A DNA stretch of 64,000 bases from Caulobacter segnis (GCF_019931575.1 NZ_CP082923.1:5022001-5086000), one strand, 5' to 3'; positions 48,655 through 57,445 are shown, numbered from the stretch's first letter. The notes: a model not told the origin generated them from the letters alone. Made by a program: numbers and translations.

Positions 48655-49278
48655 ATGTTGAGAGTTGTTCTCATTAAGGATCTGGCGATCTCGCGGGGCG
48701 AGCGCCGGCTGTTTTCGCATCTCGATCTGACGCTTAGCGCGGGCGAGGCGGCGGTGCTGGTGGGCCGAAACGGGGCGGGCAAGACCAGCCTGCTGCGCGC
48801 CGTCGCAGGCCTGCTGCGTCCGGTCGAGGGGACTGTCGCCTTCGAGGGCCAAGGGGGGCCGATCGAGGCCGACACGGCGCGGGCCGAACACCTGCACCTG
48901 CTGGGCCACCAGGACGGGCTGAAGTCCAGCCGCACCGCCTGGGAGGAGCTGCTCTTTCAGACCTTGTGGACCGGCGGGACCGAGGCCGGCGCCCGCGCGG
49001 CGGCCAGGCGGTTCGACCTCAATCGCCTGATGGACCTGGAGGTCCGTCGCCTGTCGGCCGGCCAGCGCCGGCGCCTGGCCCTGGCCCGCCTGGCCGCCAG
49101 CCCCCGGTCGCTGTGGTTGCTGGACGAGCCGATGGCCCCGCTGGACGCGGGCCAGCGCGCGGCGTTCGGCGCGGTGATGGCCGAACATCTGGCGGGCGGC
49201 GGCATGATCCTGGCCTCGGTCCACGATCCGCTGCCCATTCCCACCCGCAGCATCTCCATCGGGGAGATCGGCCAATGA
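48655..49278 (+). CDS. ccmA: Cytochrome c maturation ABC ATPase CcmA
   Basis: A 207-residue ABC ATPase. Walker A is [12 protein letters not shown], the signature is [14 protein letters not shown], and Walker B is [12 protein letters not shown]. CcmA with CcmB drives release of heme-loaded CcmE from the CcmC complex. The TTGAGAG after ATG reads [12 protein letters not shown]. Its stop overlaps the ccmB ATG (ATGA, 49275-49278). Confidence 0.95.
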   Translation: MLRVVLIKDLAISRGERRLFSHLDLTLSAGEAAVLVGRNGAGKTSLLRAVAGLLRPVEGTVAFEGQGGPIEADTARAEHLHLLGHQDGLKSSRTAWEELLFQTLWTGGTEAGARAAARRFDLNRLMDLEVRRLSAGQRRRLALARLAASPRSLWLLDEPMAPLDAGQRAAFGAVMAEHLAGGGMILASVHDPLPIPTRSISIGEIGQ

Positions 49279-49940
49279 AGGCGTTCGGCGTCCTCCTGCG
49301 GCGGGAGCTGGCCCTGGCCTGGGGCAAGGGCGGCGGGCCGCTTCTGGCCCTGACCTTCTATGCCTGCGTCGTCGTATTGCTGCCGATGGCCGCCGGCCGC
49401 GCGCCCGAACGCCTGGCCGCCATCGCGCCGGGCATCGCCTGGCTGGCCTTGGCCCTGGCCGCCCTGCTGTCGCTGGAGCGCCTGTTCGAGCGCGACTACG
49501 AGGACGGCGCCCTGGACCTGCTGGCCCTGGGCCCCGCGCCGCTGGAGGCCGTGGCTGTCGCCAAGTGCCTGGCCCAGTGGCTGGCCACCGGCGCGCCCCT
49601 GGCCCTGGCCGCCCCGGTCGCCGCGCTGATGCTGGGCGCCGAGCTCAAGGTCATGCCCCTATTGGTGCTGTGCGCCCTGGCCGGGGGCCTGGCCTTCGCC
49701 TTTCTGGGCGGCCTGGGCGCGGCCCTGGCCCTGGGCAGCAAGCGCGGCGGCCTGCTGGTGGCGGTGATCGTCCTGCCGTTGTTCGCGCCGCCGGTGATTT
49801 TCGGGGCCGGAGCGCTGGACGGCTATTCGGCCGGCCTGCCGTGGACGGGCGGTCTGATGCTGATGCTGGCCTACTGCGTCGGCGCGGTGGCGCTGTCGCC
49901 CCTGGCCATGGGCGCGGCGTGCCGAAACGCGCTGGACTGA
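49275..49940 (+). CDS. ccmB: Cytochrome c maturation permease CcmB
   Basis: A 221-residue integral membrane protein with six predicted helices. It begins [20 protein letters not shown] and has [20 protein letters not shown], the conserved CcmB loop. It pairs with CcmA. In the usual operon ccmC would follow, but here three other genes come first (49946-52833) and ccmC starts at 52909. Confidence 0.95.
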   Translation: MKAFGVLLRRELALAWGKGGGPLLALTFYACVVVLLPMAAGRAPERLAAIAPGIAWLALALAALLSLERLFERDYEDGALDLLALGPAPLEAVAVAKCLAQWLATGAPLALAAPVAALMLGAELKVMPLLVLCALAGGLAFAFLGGLGAALALGSKRGGLLVAVIVLPLFAPPVIFGAGALDGYSAGLPWTGGLMLMLAYCVGAVALSPLAMGAACRNALD

Positions 49941-49945
49941 CGGTC

Positions 49946-50839
49946 CTACGGCGTCGGCGCGACCGTCGCCTGCAGCTCGCCCGGCTGGGCCTTCCGTTCG
50001 CCCAGAACCACCGCGAAGCTGCCGCCGATGATCAAGAGGCCGCCGGCGAACAGGGCCGCGGTCAGATGGTCGCCAAACAGCAGCACCCCACAGGCCGCGC
50101 CGATCAGCGGCTCGATATTGATGAACACCCCGGCGCTGGCGGCCCCGACGCGCGCGGCGCCGTACTGCCAGGCGGCGGTCGCCAGCAGGGTCGCCAGCAC
50201 GCCCTGGGCCAGGATCGCGGCCCAGACCGGCGCGCTCAGCGCCAGCTTCGGCGGGCCGTGCATGACCAGGGCGATCGGCAGCACGGTGAAGGCCGCCACG
50301 ATGATCGACACGGCCGGAATGGCCATGGCGTTGGGGGCCGGCGGCGCCCGGCGCAGGGTCAAGAGCCAGGCCAGGAACAAGAACAGCGCGCCGATCGACA
50401 GGGCCACGCCCCACGGCGAGCTGGCCCCGTCGGGCTTGCCGGCGATCAGGGCCGCGCCCAGGGTCGCCGCCGCGACGCCGGCCCACGACATCCTCGAGAC
50501 CTTCTCGCCCAGCACCTTGGCGCTGACCGCGATCAGGGCCGGCATCGCGCCCACCAGCAGGGCCGCGACCGTGACGCTGACATGGGCAAGCCCCTCGAAC
50601 TGGACCATGAACGCCACGCCGTAGAGCACGCCCGCCAGCAACACCACAGGCGAGCGGAACAGCGCCCGGACCTCGGGCTTGCGCAGGGCGAACGGCGCGG
50701 CGGCCAGGGCGGCCACCGCGAAGCGCAGCAGCACCATGTGGGCCGCGTCCGTCTCCGTCAGGATCAGCTTGCCGGTGGGAAAGCCCAGACCCCAGCAGAT
50801 TCCCGCCAGGGCCAGGGCGACGAAAGCGATCGACTTCAT
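49946..50839 (-). CDS. EamA/DMT-family permease
   Basis: A 297-residue transporter with ten predicted helices in two EamA repeats. Visible segments are ALALAGICWGLGFPTGKLIL, MVLLRFAVAALAAAPFAL, GALFLFLAWLLTL in the middle, and NIEPLIGAACGVLLFGDHLT in the second repeat, the most conserved EamA feature. The substrate, often amino acids or metabolites for export, is unknown. The ATG at 50839 is chosen; the open frame upstream is not homologous. Its stop is 6 bases from the ccmB stop. Confidence 0.9.
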   Translation of the reverse strand: MKSIAFVALALAGICWGLGFPTGKLILTETDAAHMVLLRFAVAALAAAPFALRKPEVRALFRSPVVLLAGVLYGVAFMVQFEGLAHVSVTVAALLVGAMPALIAVSAKVLGEKVSRMSWAGVAAATLGAALIAGKPDGASSPWGVALSIGALFLFLAWLLTLRRAPPAPNAMAIPAVSIIVAAFTVLPIALVMHGPPKLALSAPVWAAILAQGVLATLLATAAWQYGAARVGAASAGVFINIEPLIGAACGVLLFGDHLTAALFAGGLLIIGGSFAVVLGERKAQPGELQATVAPTP

Positions 50840-51071
50840 GCGGACTCCCAAGGCCAGACGGGGACGCGCGTCGCACGGAAGCCCGTGCGCGCTTGCTAGA
50901 GGATGACGTTTCCCGGATGTGGCAGCTGACATAACGCGCGCCAGCTTGAGCGCAAGCCGGCGTTCGTCTCGGCCGCGCGCCAAACCTGTAACATTGTTCA
51001 TGAAGTCAGACATTTTCGCGCCATAACGCGTGGCCAAGCTCTCGCTCATCAACGACAGGGAGCTCACAACC

Positions 51072-51642
51072 ATGCGTAAATCACTCGTTCGCCTGGCGCT
51101 CGCGGGCGCCGCCGTCACCGCGCTGGCCGCCGGCGCCGCCGGAAGCCCCGCAACCGCCGCCCCCGCCTGAACCGCCGCCCGGCCTGATGGGCATGGGTCC
51201 GGAGGCGATGTTCATGCATCACGCCCGCGCCTTCGATCCCGAAAAGCGCGCCCAGCGCCTGCGCGACGTCCTGCAGCTGCGCCCCGACCAGGACCGCGCC
51301 TTGAAGGCCTATGTCGAGGCCACGGGCCCGAAGATCGTCAAGATCAAGAAGGAGGAGGCCAAGGACGGCGACAAGACCGCCGAGCGCGGTCCGCCGACCA
51401 CGCTGGAGCGCCTGGACCGCATGTCCAAGGCCGCCGACGCCCTGAAGGCTCGCGCCGAGGCCACCCGCGCCTTCTACCTGGCCCTGACCCCCAGCCAGCA
51501 GAAGACCTTCGACGTGCTGGACCTGGACGATTCCGGCCCCGGCGGCGAGCGCGTCCACATCCATCGCCTCGACACCCGCGGCCCCGACGTCTTCAAGAGC
51601 GGCGAGCGCAAGGTGATCATCCAGCAACGCAAGGTCGGCTGA
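51072..51642 (+). pseudogene. Spy/CpxP-like periplasmic protein, apparent frameshift in the signal peptide
   Basis: The start at 51072 reads as a signal peptide (MRKSLVRLALAGAAVTALAA) but hits TGA at 51168-51170. The +1 frame from about 51124 reads a Pro-rich linker and then a 150-residue helical domain from MGMGPEAMFMHHARAFDPEK, with LTPSQQKTFDVLD, the LTxxQ pattern of Spy/CpxP proteins. One extra base between about 51118 and 51140, perhaps in GCCGGCGCC, would explain the split. Read as one frame the product would be a normal exported 190-residue protein. It may be a true lesion or a sequencing error; the downstream frame is otherwise open from 51187. Confidence 0.7.
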
Positions 51643-51699
51643 CCCCGATCGAGCGTGAAGGCGCGGCGCGCCTGCACACGCCGCGCCTTCTCTCGCTTT

Positions 51700-52833
51700 C
51701 TAGGGGCTCGCCTGCCCCAGAAAGTCCTCAAGCACGACCTGTCTTTCGATCAGCGTCTGGCCTCGCCGCAGCGTCAGGGCGATGGTCGTGCCGCTCGGCT
51801 GCATCCAGACGGACGGCGCATCGACCCGCGCGGCGTAAGCCTCCGGCGCGAGACCATCCAGCCGCACCAGAACGTCGCCATCGAGGATTCCCGCGCGACT
51901 GGCCGGACTGGCCGTAGCCACGCGCGCGACAAAGCCCGGCGGCGTGAACGCGGCTCCCAGTCGATTGTAGACGACAGGCGTCGGCCGCTCCGGCGGCAGG
52001 AGGACCACTGTCTTCCCCGGCCCATCCAGATAGAGGTCCTGGTTGGCGAACACGTCGAGGCCGATGATCGCTTCGGGTGGGACGGCGCCGTAGTGCCGAG
52101 AGGCCGGCAGCTCCGAAACCAGAACGTTGCGCAGCGTCAGTCGCCCCAGGCGCAAGACGGACGCGAAGGCTTGCGGCGTAACGATCGCTTCCGTGGCTGG
52201 CGAATAGGAACTGTGCAGCGTCATCGGTTGCTCGGGATGCGCCTTGAGCCAGGCGATCCACAGCGCGCTCGACAGTTGCACGCCGGCGTTGGACCCGGTG
52301 TCGATCATCACGGGCAACGGGGAGGCGGGCGCTCCAGCGTCCAACACCGCGACGTTGCTGTCGATCAGCCGGAAAGCCTGACCCGCCGAAAGGTCCATCG
52401 GAATGGCGCGGTCGAATCGCGCCACGCCACGGCCAGGCGCGTAGTACAGGACGTTGGCCTCGATCGTCGCCCAGCCGATCATGGCGTCGAAGTCCCGGCC
52501 TGGGACAAGACCCTCCGGAGCCGACTTGAACAGGACAAAGACGCCTTGCGCTTCGGGCGAGCTTTTCGAGATGAGGATGCGCCTTGCCGACGAGAGGCCC
52601 CTCATCAGCACGCTCGCGGAGTCCCCCGACGGCGGCGGCTCGGCGACCGTCAGGCCAAGCCGGGCGGCGCCGTCCGGAAAGGCCGCCAGACTGTAGCTGA
52701 GACCCGTATCCAGCATGAAGCGGGTCGGCTTTCCGTCGACCCATCCATCGAGGCTCAGCCGAACTTCCGCCCGCGCGGCGCTTCCGGTCGCGATGACAGC
52801 CATCATCGCGATCACGCATGCCCTGAACCTCAT
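51700..52833 (-). CDS. Exported aspartyl protease-like protein with PDZ domain
   Basis: A 377-residue protein. It has a signal peptide (MRFRACVIAMMAVIATGSAA) and two retropepsin-like halves with LDTG (FMLDTGLSYS) near residue 40 and IDTG (VMIDTGSNAGV) near residue 180. A PDZ-like domain fills about 290-365 (SPASRAGILDGDVLVRLDG). The pair of D-T-G motifs matches an aspartic protease or aspartyl-protease-like fold. Targets are unknown. The codon use at third positions looks slightly less GC-biased than in its neighbours, which may mean later arrival; this is an impression, not a count. Confidence 0.78.
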   Translation of the reverse strand: MRFRACVIAMMAVIATGSAARAEVRLSLDGWVDGKPTRFMLDTGLSYSLAAFPDGAARLGLTVAEPPPSGDSASVLMRGLSSARRILISKSSPEAQGVFVLFKSAPEGLVPGRDFDAMIGWATIEANVLYYAPGRGVARFDRAIPMDLSAGQAFRLIDSNVAVLDAGAPASPLPVMIDTGSNAGVQLSSALWIAWLKAHPEQPMTLHSSYSPATEAIVTPQAFASVLRLGRLTLRNVLVSELPASRHYGAVPPEAIIGLDVFANQDLYLDGPGKTVVLLPPERPTPVVYNRLGAAFTPPGFVARVATASPASRAGILDGDVLVRLDGLAPEAYAARVDAPSVWMQPSGTTIALTLRRGQTLIERQVVLEDFLGQASP

Positions 52834-52908
52834 CGATGCCTCCCCGCGACCCGCCTCCGTAATGATACGGCCATTGCGGGCGTTCGTCGGCCGCTCTAAG
52901 CAGCCTGC

Positions 52909-53652
52909 ATGGACGCGCGCCACACGTTCGATTTCCTGATCAATCCCGAGCGGTTCATGGCCTTCTCGCGGTGGGCCGCGCCGTTGCTCGGCGTTCTGTC
53001 CGCCGCCGCCGGCGTCGCCGGCCTGATCATGACCTTCCTGGTCCCCGAGGACTATCAGCAGGGCGACACGGTGCGGATGATGTTCATCCACATCCCGGCC
53101 GCCTCGATCTCGATCTTTATCTATGTCTGCCTGGGCGTGGCCAGCTTCCTCGCCCTGGTCTTCCGCCAGGCCCTGGCCGACCTGGCCGCCCAGGCCTGCG
53201 CCCCGATCGGCGCGGTCTATACGGCCCTCGCTTTGATCACCGGCTCGCTGTGGGGCAAGCCGATGTGGGGGACCTGGTGGGTGTGGGACGCGCGCCTGAC
53301 CTCGGTGCTGGTGCTGCTGCTGTTCTACCTGGGCTACATGGCCCTGCGCGGGGCCCTGGACGACGAGCAGAAGGCCGCGCGGGCGGCCGCCATCCTGGCC
53401 CTGGTCGGGCTGATCAACCTGCCGATCGTCAAGTTCTCGGTCGAGTGGTGGAACACCCTGCACCAGGGCTCCTCGACCTTCATGGCCAAGCGCGGCGACG
53501 GCCTGCCGGCGATCTACGCCTGGCCCGCCGTACTGATGGGCCTGTCGTATCTGGGGGCGTTCGGGGCCCTGTGGCTGGTGCGCATCCGAGCCCTGGTCTG
53601 GCGGCGCAAGGCGCGCGGCCTGGCCATGAAGCTGGCGGAGACCGCTCGATGA
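52909..53652 (+). CDS. ccmC: Cytochrome c maturation protein CcmC
   Basis: A 247-residue heme-handling membrane protein with six helices and the periplasmic tryptophan-rich motif GTWWVWDARLTSVL, plus conserved His residues that hold heme (MFIHIPAA near 60, EWWNTLHQGSS near 185). CcmC loads heme on CcmE. Its stop overlaps the ccmD ATG (ATGA at 53649-53652). Confidence 0.96.
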   Translation: MDARHTFDFLINPERFMAFSRWAAPLLGVLSAAAGVAGLIMTFLVPEDYQQGDTVRMMFIHIPAASISIFIYVCLGVASFLALVFRQALADLAAQACAPIGAVYTALALITGSLWGKPMWGTWWVWDARLTSVLVLLLFYLGYMALRGALDDEQKAARAAAILALVGLINLPIVKFSVEWWNTLHQGSSTFMAKRGDGLPAIYAWPAVLMGLSYLGAFGALWLVRIRALVWRRKARGLAMKLAETAR

Positions 53653-53816
53653 GCTTCGATTTCGACGCCGGCAAGTACGCCGCCTATCTGTGGCCCGCCT
53701 TCGCGATCTCGGCCGTGGCCTTCGCCTGGCTGATCGCCGACAGCGTGCTGGCCGCCCGCCGCTGGCGGCGCGAGGCCGAGCGCCTGCAGGCCGAGCTGGA
53801 CGAGATGGCGCGATGA
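53649..53816 (+). CDS. ccmD: Cytochrome c maturation protein CcmD
   Basis: A 55-residue single-pass membrane protein: FDAGKYAAYLWPAFAISAVA is the helix, and a basic/helical RRWRREAERLQAELDEM tail follows. CcmD helps release holo-CcmE from the CcmABC complex. It overlaps ccmC at the start and ccmG at the end (ATGA at 53813-53816). Confidence 0.93.
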   Translation: MSFDFDAGKYAAYLWPAFAISAVAFAWLIADSVLAARRWRREAERLQAELDEMAR

Positions 53817-54325
53817 AACGCTGGCTGGCCTTCACGCCGCTGCTGATCCTGGTCGCCCTGGCGGCCCTGTTCGCCGGATATGCCCTCAAGCGCGATCCTC
53901 GCGTCCAGCCGCACGCCCTGGTCGGCAAGCCGATGCCGGCCCTGTCGCTGCCCGAGCTGACCAGCGGCCGCCCGGCCCCGATCCGCGTCCCGGGCGAGGG
54001 GCCGATCCTGGTGAACTTCTTCGCCTCGTGGTGCGCCCCATGCGAGATCGAGCACCCGCAGCTGATGGCGCTGAAGGCCCAGGGCGTGAAGGTGGTCGGC
54101 GTCGCCTATAAGGACGCCCCGGCCAACACCCAGGCCTTCCTGACCCGCCTGGGCGATCCCTTCGCCCAACGCCTGCTCGATCGCGATGGTCGCGCGGGCC
54201 TGGAGTTCGGCGTGACCGGCGTGCCCGAGACCTATCTGGTCGGCTCGGACGGCATGATCCTGGCCAAGCACACCGGCCCGCTGACGCCGGACGCGGCGGA
54301 AGACCTGCTCAAGAAGGCTCGCTAG
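53813..54325 (+). CDS. ccmG: Thioredoxin-like cytochrome c maturation protein CcmG (DsbE)
   Basis: A 170-residue membrane-anchored thioredoxin-fold protein that reduces apocytochrome c before heme ligation. An N-terminal anchor is at about residues 5-24, the active site is FFASWCAPCEIEHP (Cys 74 and 77), and the cis-Pro loop is GVPETYLV. It is the last of the ccmC-ccmD-ccmG run. Its last 17 bases overlap the 3' end of a minus-strand gene. Confidence 0.95.
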   Translation: MKRWLAFTPLLILVALAALFAGYALKRDPRVQPHALVGKPMPALSLPELTSGRPAPIRVPGEGPILVNFFASWCAPCEIEHPQLMALKAQGVKVVGVAYKDAPANTQAFLTRLGDPFAQRLLDRDGRAGLEFGVTGVPETYLVGSDGMILAKHTGPLTPDAAEDLLKKAR

Positions 54326-54713
54326 CCGTCGACTTCACGCACGTCTTGGGCGACGCCGTCTGGCGCATCATGCCCGAGCGCAAGGCCAGAGCCTCCGTCT
54401 TCGAGACCGGGCGCAGCGCGCCACGCCCCTCCGCGACCTGATAGTCGCAGTCGGCGAGCGCGAAGGGCGGCTTGTCCTCGGTCGTGCGGCGCTCGACCAG
54501 CATCCGGTCGGCGGAGGACCATACCGAGGTCACCTCCGTCACCAGCGTCTGGCGATCCGGCGACCGAATCCAGGTCTCGCCCTTGCCGCCCACCGAGATT
54601 TCGTAGCCGTTCGGCAGGGTCTGCTTGGTCGCGAACATCGACCCCACCATGGCGGCGATCAGCAGGCCGACCCCGGCGAGAACGACCAGGAAGACGATCT
54701 TGTAGGTGCTCAC
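54309..54713 (-). CDS. Small membrane-anchored protein of unknown function
   Basis: A 134-residue protein. A membrane helix lies near the N-terminus (YKIVFLVVLAGVGLLIAAMV, residues 4-23), followed by a soluble domain with TLPNGYEISVGGKGETWIRS, LVERRTTEDKPPFALADCDY and two Cys residues. I recognise no domain. It overlaps the ccmG end by 17 bases. A frame at 54322 on the same strand is longer but lacks a convincing start. Confidence 0.6.
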   Translation of the reverse strand: MSTYKIVFLVVLAGVGLLIAAMVGSMFATKQTLPNGYEISVGGKGETWIRSPDRQTLVTEVTSVWSSADRMLVERRTTEDKPPFALADCDYQVAEGRGALRPVSKTEALALRSGMMRQTASPKTCVKSTASEPS

Positions 54714-54775
54714 GGGGGCCTCCGGACGACGGGCTGCGCTGGCGGGGTGCGCTCACAGGTCGCGGAGCTATCGCG

Positions 54776-54818
54776 TTAACCTGGCGTTGACCATACTCGC
54801 CGAGTCTTTGTTAACCAT
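54776..54818 (+). promoter_or_regulatory. Candidate CtrA binding boxes
   Basis: TTAA-CCTGGCG-TTGA (54776-54790) fits the CtrA TTAA-N7-TTAA box with one mismatch, and TTAACCAT (54811-54818) is a full CtrA half-site. Both lie within 60 bases of the ATG at 54834, in an otherwise short intergenic gap. CtrA control of the following gene is an inference. Confidence 0.55.
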
Positions 54819-54833
54819 GTTATATCGCGCGTC

Positions 54834-55112
54834 ATGAGCACCGTCCGTCCCGCCGGTTGGCCGTCCGTCCCATCGAAACCCGCTTCCGCGCCCGCAACCA
54901 CGGGTCCGGCGGCCCAGACGCGCGCGGCTTTCTTCCAGTCGGCCCTGGGCGACGCAGCCCCGGCCCGGCCGGCCGCCGCGCCCTCGACGGTGCAGATGCA
55001 GACCATGGCCCAGCCCCAGCAGCGCCAGGCGCCGGCCCGGCCCTTCGTGCAGCCGGACAGCCAGCCGCAGAAGATCCTGCGCCCGGGTTCGCTGCTGAAC
55101 ATCGTGGTCTAG
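54834..55112 (+). CDS. 92-residue disordered protein, possibly CtrA-controlled
   Basis: The protein (MSTVRPAGWPSVPSKPAS...) is Ala/Pro/Gln-rich and almost certainly disordered; the only ordered-looking part is QKILRPGSLLNIVV at the C-terminus. The family is unknown to me. CtrA-like boxes directly upstream suggest expression late in the cell cycle and a polar, flagellar or division-related role, which is speculative. The stop is 10 bases from the opposite marR stop. Confidence 0.6.
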   Translation: MSTVRPAGWPSVPSKPASAPATTGPAAQTRAAFFQSALGDAAPARPAAAPSTVQMQTMAQPQQRQAPARPFVQPDSQPQKILRPGSLLNIVV

Positions 55113-55121
55113 GCGAAAGCC

Positions 55122-55682
55122 CTAAGCCGCCTTCTTCGCGGCCTTGTCCTTCTTGGGCTTCTTGTCCTTCTTCGGCTTTTCGACCTTCGACGCCTTGGCC
55201 TTCTTGGCCTTGGGCTCCGGTTCGGCCGGGTGCAGCTCGGCGCCGGCCATGTCGGAGATCAGGTCGAGGAAGCCTTCGCGCTTGCCCGGCTTGAGCAGGG
55301 CCAGGATGCGGGCGTCGGCCATGGCCACCATCGGGCGGATGGCTTCCAGCGCCTCGCGGCCGGCGTCGGTCAGGCGGACGCTGTTGGCGCGGGCGTCCTC
55401 GCTGGAGCGCTGGCGTTCCAGGTGACCCTTGGTGATCATCCGGGCGACCATGTCGGCCAGGGTCGAGCGGTCGATGCCGGTGGCGCGGACCAGGGCCGTC
55501 TGGGTGACGCCCTCGTTCTCGGCCACGGCCGCCAGCACGGCGAACTGGCGCTGGGTGACCCCGGCCTCGCCGCACTCCTCGGCGTAGATATCGAGCGCCA
55601 GCTGCAGGACCCGGTGCAGAAGGTGGCTGGGCGAACGCTCCAGCAGACCGCCGACCGCCTTGTCGCCCTTGCTCTTGGCCAT
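55122..55682 (-). CDS. MarR-family transcriptional regulator with Lys-rich tail
   Basis: A 186-residue regulator. The winged helix-turn-helix spans about residues 35-135 (VTQRQFAVLAAVAENEGVTQ, LVRATGIDRSTLADMVARMI, and the wing GHLERQRSSEDARANSVRLT). The last 35 residues are a Lys/Ala run (KAKKAKASKVEKPKKDKK...), which could add non-specific DNA binding. The target genes are unknown. Confidence 0.9.
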   Translation of the reverse strand: MAKSKGDKAVGGLLERSPSHLLHRVLQLALDIYAEECGEAGVTQRQFAVLAAVAENEGVTQTALVRATGIDRSTLADMVARMITKGHLERQRSSEDARANSVRLTDAGREALEAIRPMVAMADARILALLKPGKREGFLDLISDMAGAELHPAEPEPKAKKAKASKVEKPKKDKKPKKDKAAKKAA

Positions 55683-55791
55683 GCCTCGCCCCTGTCCCCA
55701 TCCGGCCGTCGCTCGGCCGACGGATGAAGGCTAGCACCCGAACACGTCGGTTTGACGACAACGGTCCGTGGACGGTGGAAGTAGGAAGGCT

Positions 55792-56415
55792 CTAGAAGCC
55801 GGCGTCCGGCGGCTCGGCGGCGGCGGGTTCGTCGCCCTTGGCCATGTGCTTCATCATGAAGGGCACCTGGGTGGCGACAAAGACCAGGGCCAGCGGCAGC
55901 AGGCCCAGGCGGAACTTCACCCAGGTGTCGGTGCCCTGGGTGTTGCGGACGATCTCGTTCAGCAGGGCGACTACGGCGAAATAGCCGCCGTAGCGCAGGG
56001 TCAGGGTGCGCCAGGCCGCGTCTGACAGGTGCAGGGCCTCGCCCATGATCAGCTTCAGCGGCTGGCGCCCCGCGATCACCCCGCCGAACAGGAAGGCGGC
56101 CAGGGCCAGGTTGATCACCGTGACCTTGATCTTCACGAAGACGTCGGAGTGGAAGATCAGGCCCAGCGTGCCGAAGATCAGCGCCATGCCGCCGAAGAAC
56201 AGCGGCAGCAGGGCCAGGCGCCGCTCGACCGCGAAGCCGATAGCCAGGGCGGCGGCCGAGGCGGCCACCAGCACCCAGGTCGCCTTCTGGAAGTCCTTGG
56301 TGATGAAATAGGCCGCGCCGAACGCGATGGCCGCGCCGTAGTCGACGACCGTCCGCACCCAGCCGTTGCTCTTTTTCCCAGCGGGTCCTTGGGGCGTCTC
56401 GACCAGTTCGCTCAC
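55792..56415 (-). CDS. ispZ: Inner membrane septation protein IspZ/YciB
   Basis: A 207-residue membrane protein with five to six helices; VVDYGAAIAFGAAYFITKD, ERRLALLPLFFGGMALIFGT, GGVIAGRQPLKLIMGEALHL and ALLNEIVRNTQGTDTWVKF match YciB/IspZ. It affects envelope width and septation in other bacteria. It follows ftsY by 3 bases on the same strand, a common pairing in Alphaproteobacteria. Confidence 0.93.
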   Translation of the reverse strand: MSELVETPQGPAGKKSNGWVRTVVDYGAAIAFGAAYFITKDFQKATWVLVAASAAALAIGFAVERRLALLPLFFGGMALIFGTLGLIFHSDVFVKIKVTVINLALAAFLFGGVIAGRQPLKLIMGEALHLSDAAWRTLTLRYGGYFAVVALLNEIVRNTQGTDTWVKFRLGLLPLALVFVATQVPFMMKHMAKGDEPAAAEPPDAGF

Positions 56416-56418
56416 GGA

Positions 56419-57360
56419 TCAGTCCTTCAGGCCGACGAGGGAGCGCGAGAAGGCCCGGGCGTCGAACGGTTGCAGGTCGTCCACGCCCTCGCCGACGCCG
56501 ATCAGCTTGATCGGGCTGTCGGAGGCGCGCGCCACCGGCACCAGCACCCCGCCCCGCGCGGTGCCGTCCAGCTTGGTCATGACAATCCCGGAAACGCCGA
56601 CCTGGTTGCCGAAGATCTTCTCCTGGGCCAGGGCGTTGCGGCCGACCGTGGCGTCCAGCACCAGCAGGGTCTCGTGCGGATAGTCGGGATCGACCTTCTT
56701 CACGACACGGATGACCTTGAGCAGCTCATCCATCAGGCCCTGCTTGTTCTGCAGGCGGCCGGCGGTGTCGATCAGCACCACGTCGTAGTGCTCGGCCTTG
56801 GCGCGCTCGACGGCCTCGTAGGCCAGGGCGGCGGCGTCGGAGCCGGTCGGCTTGGACATGAAGTCGGCCCCGGCCCGGTCGGCCCAGACCTTCAGCTGCT
56901 CGACGGCGGCGGCGCGGAAGGTGTCGCCGGCGGCGATCAGCACGCGCGCGCCCTTCTCGGTCAGGTCGGCGGCGATCTTGCCCAGGGTCGTGGTCTTGCC
57001 CGAGCCGTTGACGCCGATGAACAGCACCACATAGGGGCGCGGACCGGCCAGCGGGTCGAACTCGCCCTGGCGGTCGGCCAGCTCGGCGGTGATCAGCTCG
57101 GCCAGGGCTTCCTTGATCTCGTCATCGGTCGACGACTTGCCGAAACGCGACTTGCCGAAGGCTTCGGTGATGCGGGCGGCGATCTGCGGACCGAGGTCGG
57201 CCTCGATCAGCATCTCTTCCAGGGCGTCCAGCTGCTCCTGGTCCAGGGGCTTCTTGGTGAAGACCCCCGTGACCTGGTCGGTCATCGCCTGGGAAGACCG
57301 GGTCAGGCCGGACGTCAGGCGCTGGAACCAGCCTTTTTTCTGCTCGGGCTTGTCGCTCAT
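56419..57360 (-). CDS. ftsY: Signal recognition particle receptor FtsY
   Basis: A 313-residue GTPase. The short N-terminal part is followed by an NG domain with GVNGSGKTTTLGKIAADL, AGDTFRAAAVEQLKVWADR, LIDTAGRLQNKQGLMDELL, and TKLDGTARGG. It lacks the long acidic A domain of E. coli FtsY, as is usual outside gammaproteobacteria. It works with the ffh product (31.4-32.9 kb) in membrane protein delivery. Confidence 0.97.
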   Translation of the reverse strand: MSDKPEQKKGWFQRLTSGLTRSSQAMTDQVTGVFTKKPLDQEQLDALEEMLIEADLGPQIAARITEAFGKSRFGKSSTDDEIKEALAELITAELADRQGEFDPLAGPRPYVVLFIGVNGSGKTTTLGKIAADLTEKGARVLIAAGDTFRAAAVEQLKVWADRAGADFMSKPTGSDAAALAYEAVERAKAEHYDVVLIDTAGRLQNKQGLMDELLKVIRVVKKVDPDYPHETLLVLDATVGRNALAQEKIFGNQVGVSGIVMTKLDGTARGGVLVPVARASDSPIKLIGVGEGVDDLQPFDARAFSRSLVGLKD

Positions 57361-57445
57361 CCGCGCCCCTTTAGTCGAAAGGGCGAAAGTGTAAATCAGG
57401 ATTTAAGGGACCACGGTTAGCGCGAGGCGGAACCGCGTGTCATGA

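Noticed and set aside
52834-53928. In-frame extension upstream of the aspartyl protease gene
   Set aside because: It is antisense to ccmC and ccmD, and the signal peptide begins at 52833.
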